DNA from: JACCTU01 sp963848525
Lineage (GTDB): Bacteria > Actinomycetota > Thermoleophilia > Gaiellales > Gaiellaceae
Assembly (NCBI GenBank): GCA_963848525.1
Contig: CAWKDZ010000003.1
Span: forward strand, 62,001 to 126,000
Length of the DNA: 64,000 nt
Direction: 5' to 3'
Each line of letters starts with the position of its first letter. The first letter of the stretch is position 1. Below, in pieces: positions 61,195 through 64,000 of this stretch. A program made the position numbers and the translations under genes. The notes below the pieces were generated by a model. It made no database searches, was not told the DNA's origin, and saw nothing but the letters and a program-made list of their open reading frames with translations.

Positions 61195-61217
61195 ATAGCG
61201 GGCTTATCCCGCCCTAT
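61195..61217. promoter_or_regulatory. Operator candidate between the WYL regulator and its divergent neighbour
   Basis: GCGGG (61198-61202), CTTAT, CCCGC (61208-61212): a 5-bp inverted repeat with an AT-rich centre, framed by ATA and TAT. It lies 19 bases before the regulator's ATG and about 45 before the divergent ATG. YafY-type regulators commonly bind their own intergenic region. Confidence 0.4.
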
Positions 61218-61258
61218 TTACCGACTAGCGTCGCACGGTCAACGCGAAGGAGGTCTGG

Positions 61259-61756
61259 ATGAGCCAGGTCGTGCAGGCGGTGCCGAGCGCGAAGGACTTC
61301 GATTTCTGGCCGGGGCGGTGGCGTGTGCACAACCGCTACCTGCGCCGGCGCCTCGCAGGGTCGGACGAGTGGGACGAGTTCGAGGCGGCGGTGGTCGCAC
61401 GCGCCCTCCCCGGCGGGCTCGGCAACGAGGACGAGTTCCACACCGAGTACCAGGGCGGCTTCGTCGGCATGTCGTTCCGCTTCTTCGACCCGGTCGAGAA
61501 GCGCTGGGCGATCTACTGGGCGGACACGCGTCGACCGGGCGAGCTCGACCCGCCGGTCTTCGGGACGTTCGACGGCGACGTCGGCGTCTTCGACGGCGAG
61601 GACCTCCTCCGAGGCCGCCCGGTCCTCGTGCGTTTCACCTGGTCCGGCGTGACGACGCCGACGCCGCGCTGGGAGCAGGCGTTCTCCGACGACGGCGGCG
61701 TCACGTGGGAGACCAACTGGATCATGGAGTTCACGCGCGAGGAAAACGTCGACTAG
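61259..61756 (+). CDS. DUF1579-like small protein, likely target of the WYL regulator
   Basis: A 165-residue protein: KDFDFWPGRWRVHNRYLRRRLAGSDEWDEFEAAVVARALPGGLGNEDEF, then GMSFRFFDPVEKRWAIYWADTRRPGELDPPVFGTFDGDVG and RFTWSGVTTPTPRWEQAFSDDGGVTWETNWIMEFTR. It matches a group of lipocalin-like proteins of unknown function (DFxxGxWxVxxR start, EQAFSxDGGxTWExNW). ATG at 61259 has a strong ribosome site AAGGAGG. It is followed by a strong terminator shared with the MMPL gene. Confidence 0.83.
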   Translation: MSQVVQAVPSAKDFDFWPGRWRVHNRYLRRRLAGSDEWDEFEAAVVARALPGGLGNEDEFHTEYQGGFVGMSFRFFDPVEKRWAIYWADTRRPGELDPPVFGTFDGDVGVFDGEDLLRGRPVLVRFTWSGVTTPTPRWEQAFSDDGGVTWETNWIMEFTREENVD

Positions 61757-61762
61757 CCCGGG

Positions 61763-61799
61763 CTGCGGGGGGCGAGGCTGCACGCCTCGCCCCCCGCAG
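61763..61799. terminator. Bidirectional terminator hairpin between convergent genes
   Basis: A perfect 16-bp stem CTGCGGGGGGCGAGGC (61763-61778) pairs with 61784-61799 around TGCAC. It sits between the stops of the DUF1579-like and MMPL genes and would fold the same in both transcripts. The T tracts are lacking. Confidence 0.85.
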
Positions 61800-61801
61800 G
61801 T

Positions 61802-63991
61802 TCACGCTTCGCTCGGCTTCGGCACGGGCGCCTCGGCGGCGCTCTCGCCGTCGTGCGGCGGCTCGATCGTGATGTTCGGCAAGACCCGGTCGAGCCAGCG
61901 CGGGATGTACCACGTCTTCTCGCCGAGCCAGGTGAAGAAGGCCGGCACGAGGGTCATCCGCACGACGAGCGCGTCCGTGAGGATCGCGGCCGCGAGCAGC
62001 AGGCCGAACTCCTTCGAGATGCGGTCGGACGTGAGGATGAACGCCGCGAAGACGGTGCCCATGATGATCGCCGCGGCGACGACCACGCGCCCGATCGCCG
62101 CGATCCCGTGCTCGACCGCCTCGCGCGTGTTCAGGCCGTGCACGTGCTCCTCCCGGATGCGGCTCATCAGGAAGACCATGTAGTCCATCGACAGCCCGAA
62201 GAGGATCGCGAACGCGATCGGCGGCACGAACGTCTCGATCGGGCCGGTCCTGTCGAGCCCGACGACGTCGAGCAGGTAGCCCTCCTGGAAGACGAGCGTG
62301 AGCACGCCGAAGCCGATGAAGGCCGAGAGGATCGTGGTCACGGCCGCGGTGAGCGAGATCACGATCGACCGGAACGCCATCGCGAGCACGATGAACGTGA
62401 CGCCGATGATGTAGAGCAGGAAGAGCGGCAGCCGCTCCATGATCCGGTCGCCGATGTCGATGAACGCCGCGTTCAAGCCCGAGACGTAGACGGCCGCGTC
62501 GCTCCCTTCGGTCGCTGCGGGCACGATCTCGCCGCGCAGCCGGTCGACGAGCTGCTCGGTCTCCACGTCCTGCGGCGCCGAGTCGGGCGTCACGAAGACG
62601 ATCGCGACCGTCTCCTCGTCGTTGAACTGGGGCTCGCCGGCCGACGCGACGCCTTCCAGGTTCCGCACGCCGTCGTAGACGCGCTGCGCCACCTCCTCGT
62701 CCCCGTTCACGTCGACGACGATCGGGATCGGCCCGTTGAAGCCGGGGCCGAACCCCTCGGCGAGCAGGTCGTACGCCCGCCGCGCGGTCTGCTCCGTGGG
62801 TTGCGTCCCCTGGTCGGACGCACCGAGCCTGACGAGTGCCGAGCTCGCGGCGAGCACGAGCCCGGTGACCAGGAGGACGACGAAGACCGGCTTGTGGTTC
62901 CTGGTCACGAAGCGGCCCCAACGGCCGACCACGGAACGCTCGCGCGCAGCCTCGGAGTCGTCGAGCGGGCGGAGGAACGGCACCTTGAGCCGGTCGACCT
63001 TGTGCCCGAGCTTCGCGAGCACGGCGATCAGCAGCGAGTTCGCGATCAGCACCGTGGTGAGGACACCGAGCGCGGAGCCGATGCCGAGCTTCGTGACGAA
63101 GTCGAGCCCGAAGAACGCGAGCCCGGTCACGGAGATGGCGACCGTGAGCCCCGCGAAGAGCGTCGCGCGGCCCGCAGACGCGCCGGCCTCGGTGGCGGCG
63201 TCCTGCGGTGAGAGTCCCTCGTGCAGGAGCTGCCGGAAGCGCGTGACGATGAAGAGCGAGTAGTCGATGCCGACGCCGAGCCCGATCATCGAGACGAGTA
63301 GCGGCGTGATCGTGTTGATGTCGGTCAACGAGGCGATGATGAAGAGCAGGAAGAACGCCGTCGCGAGCGCCGTCAGCGCCAACGCGATCGGGATCGCGGC
63401 CGCCGTGAACGTCCTGAAGACGATCAGGAGCACGATCAGCGCGGCGAGCAGGCCGAGCAGCTCCTGGGTTCCCTGCTCGATCGGCGGGAACTCGGCGTCG
63501 CCGTTGAACTCGGCCGTCACCCCGACGGGCTCGACTGCCTCGCGGACGGTCTCCTGGACGGCGAGCACCGACTCGCGGTCCTCCTCGAAGATGACCCGGT
63601 CGAACTGGGCCTCGGCGTAGGCGATCCGGCCGTCGTCGGAGAACGTGTTCTCCTCGAACGGGTCGCCGACGTTCTCGATGCCCGCCTTGTCCTCGGTCGG
63701 CGCGAACTCCGACGTCTGCAGCTCCGCGATCACCTCGTCGATCGCCGCCTTGCGCTCCGCCGTGTCGAGCCGCTCGCCCGCGGGCGCGGCGAAGACGAGG
63801 TTGAGCACGCCGCCCTGCTCGGCCGCGAACTCCGTCTCGATCAGGTCCGTCGCCTTCTGCGTGTCGGAGCCCGGGATGTCGAACTCGTCCTTCAGCTGCC
63901 CGCCGACCGTCGCGACCAGCACGATCAGGGCGGCGATGATGCCGATCCAGGCGCCGACGACGCGCCAGGGATGCGAGGCGCAGGCGCGCAT
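61802..63991 (-). CDS. MMPL/RND-type membrane transporter, possibly incomplete at the right edge
   Basis: A 729-residue protein with the MmpL layout: one N-terminal helix, an extracytoplasmic domain, a helix bundle containing GLGVGIDYSLFIVTRFRQLL and GRATLFAGLTVAISVTGLAFFGLDF, then a second, similar half (FAILFGLSMDYMVFLMSRIREEH, GRVVVAAAIIMGTVFAAF). The Asp-Tyr pairs in GIDYSLF and SMDYMVF are the proton-relay residues. It may export lipids or drugs. ATG at 63991 is near the edge and a start beyond it is possible, since the first helix (HPWRVVGAWIGIIAALIVL) lies close to the N-terminus. Confidence 0.9.
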   Translation of the reverse strand: MRACASHPWRVVGAWIGIIAALIVLVATVGGQLKDEFDIPGSDTQKATDLIETEFAAEQGGVLNLVFAAPAGERLDTAERKAAIDEVIAELQTSEFAPTEDKAGIENVGDPFEENTFSDDGRIAYAEAQFDRVIFEEDRESVLAVQETVREAVEPVGVTAEFNGDAEFPPIEQGTQELLGLLAALIVLLIVFRTFTAAAIPIALALTALATAFFLLFIIASLTDINTITPLLVSMIGLGVGIDYSLFIVTRFRQLLHEGLSPQDAATEAGASAGRATLFAGLTVAISVTGLAFFGLDFVTKLGIGSALGVLTTVLIANSLLIAVLAKLGHKVDRLKVPFLRPLDDSEAARERSVVGRWGRFVTRNHKPVFVVLLVTGLVLAASSALVRLGASDQGTQPTEQTARRAYDLLAEGFGPGFNGPIPIVVDVNGDEEVAQRVYDGVRNLEGVASAGEPQFNDEETVAIVFVTPDSAPQDVETEQLVDRLRGEIVPAATEGSDAAVYVSGLNAAFIDIGDRIMERLPLFLLYIIGVTFIVLAMAFRSIVISLTAAVTTILSAFIGFGVLTLVFQEGYLLDVVGLDRTGPIETFVPPIAFAILFGLSMDYMVFLMSRIREEHVHGLNTREAVEHGIAAIGRVVVAAAIIMGTVFAAFILTSDRISKEFGLLLAAAILTDALVVRMTLVPAFFTWLGEKTWYIPRWLDRVLPNITIEPPHDGESAAEAPVPKPSEA

Positions 63992-64000
63992 CCAGCGCGC

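Overview
The window is GC-rich (about 70% by eye) with tightly packed genes, many GTG and TTG starts, and 1-4 bp stop/start overlaps (GTGA, TGATG, ATGA). Several genes look leaderless, with a TAxxxT -10 box 6-9 bases before the start. These traits, plus DUF4032 and DUF6766 proteins, ThyX, FolE2 and a compact primary sigma factor, suggest an actinobacterium, most likely of the class Thermoleophilia (Gaiellales/Solirubrobacterales type). That placement is inference. No tRNA, rRNA, CRISPR array, phage or complete transposon was seen, and no gene-free stretch exceeds about 300 bases.

Layout. 1-13560: an island for uptake and oxidative demethylation of methylated amines, probably choline/glycine betaine. 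It holds a ProVW-type transporter, formate-THF ligase, a dimethylglycine/sarcosine dehydrogenase with its own EtfBA pair, a DmdA/GcvT-like THF methyltransferase, an iron alcohol dehydrogenase, an aldehyde dehydrogenase, a CBS protein and a cyclodeaminase-like protein. Together these would import the amine, strip methyl groups onto folate, pass electrons to ETF and release formate with ATP recovery. 13557-15020: a CPA1 antiporter. 15073-19070: the first MoxR/DUF58 operon. 19067-26815: STAS protein, DUF6766 protein with a 27-residue membrane peptide, M32 carboxypeptidase, a pyruvate-oxidase-like TPP enzyme, DUF4032, DUF72, and an overlapping thymidine kinase-thyX pair. 26812-32918: ECF sigma/anti-sigma pair, two divergent superoxide dismutase paralogues, plsY, palindromic repeats, folE2, a degenerate histidine kinase and a Fpg/Nei glycosylase. 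32929-37069: two tandem MFS paralogues with a HTH regulator and its probable operator, and an asparaginase. 37193-39520: primary sigma factor, zinc-ribbon protein, aquaporin and a small acidic ORF. 39554-43924: a polar amino-acid ABC operon ending in an unassigned PLP enzyme. 43977-48587: the second MoxR/DUF58/VWA (Bat-like) operon. 48777-61756: small stress, VOC, cupin, regulator and enzyme genes typical of an accessory soil-actinobacterial region. 61802-right edge: an MMPL/RND-type transporter.

Three features stand out. First, at least ten otherwise intact genes are broken by exactly one extra base and one more by a missing base. This is either a systematic assembly error or something unusual in decoding. 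Second, a 172-bp near-perfect inverted repeat with 17-bp identical ends sits between convergent genes at 9945-10116. Third, the demethylation island combines a DmdA-like demethylase with a dedicated ETF and folate recycling.
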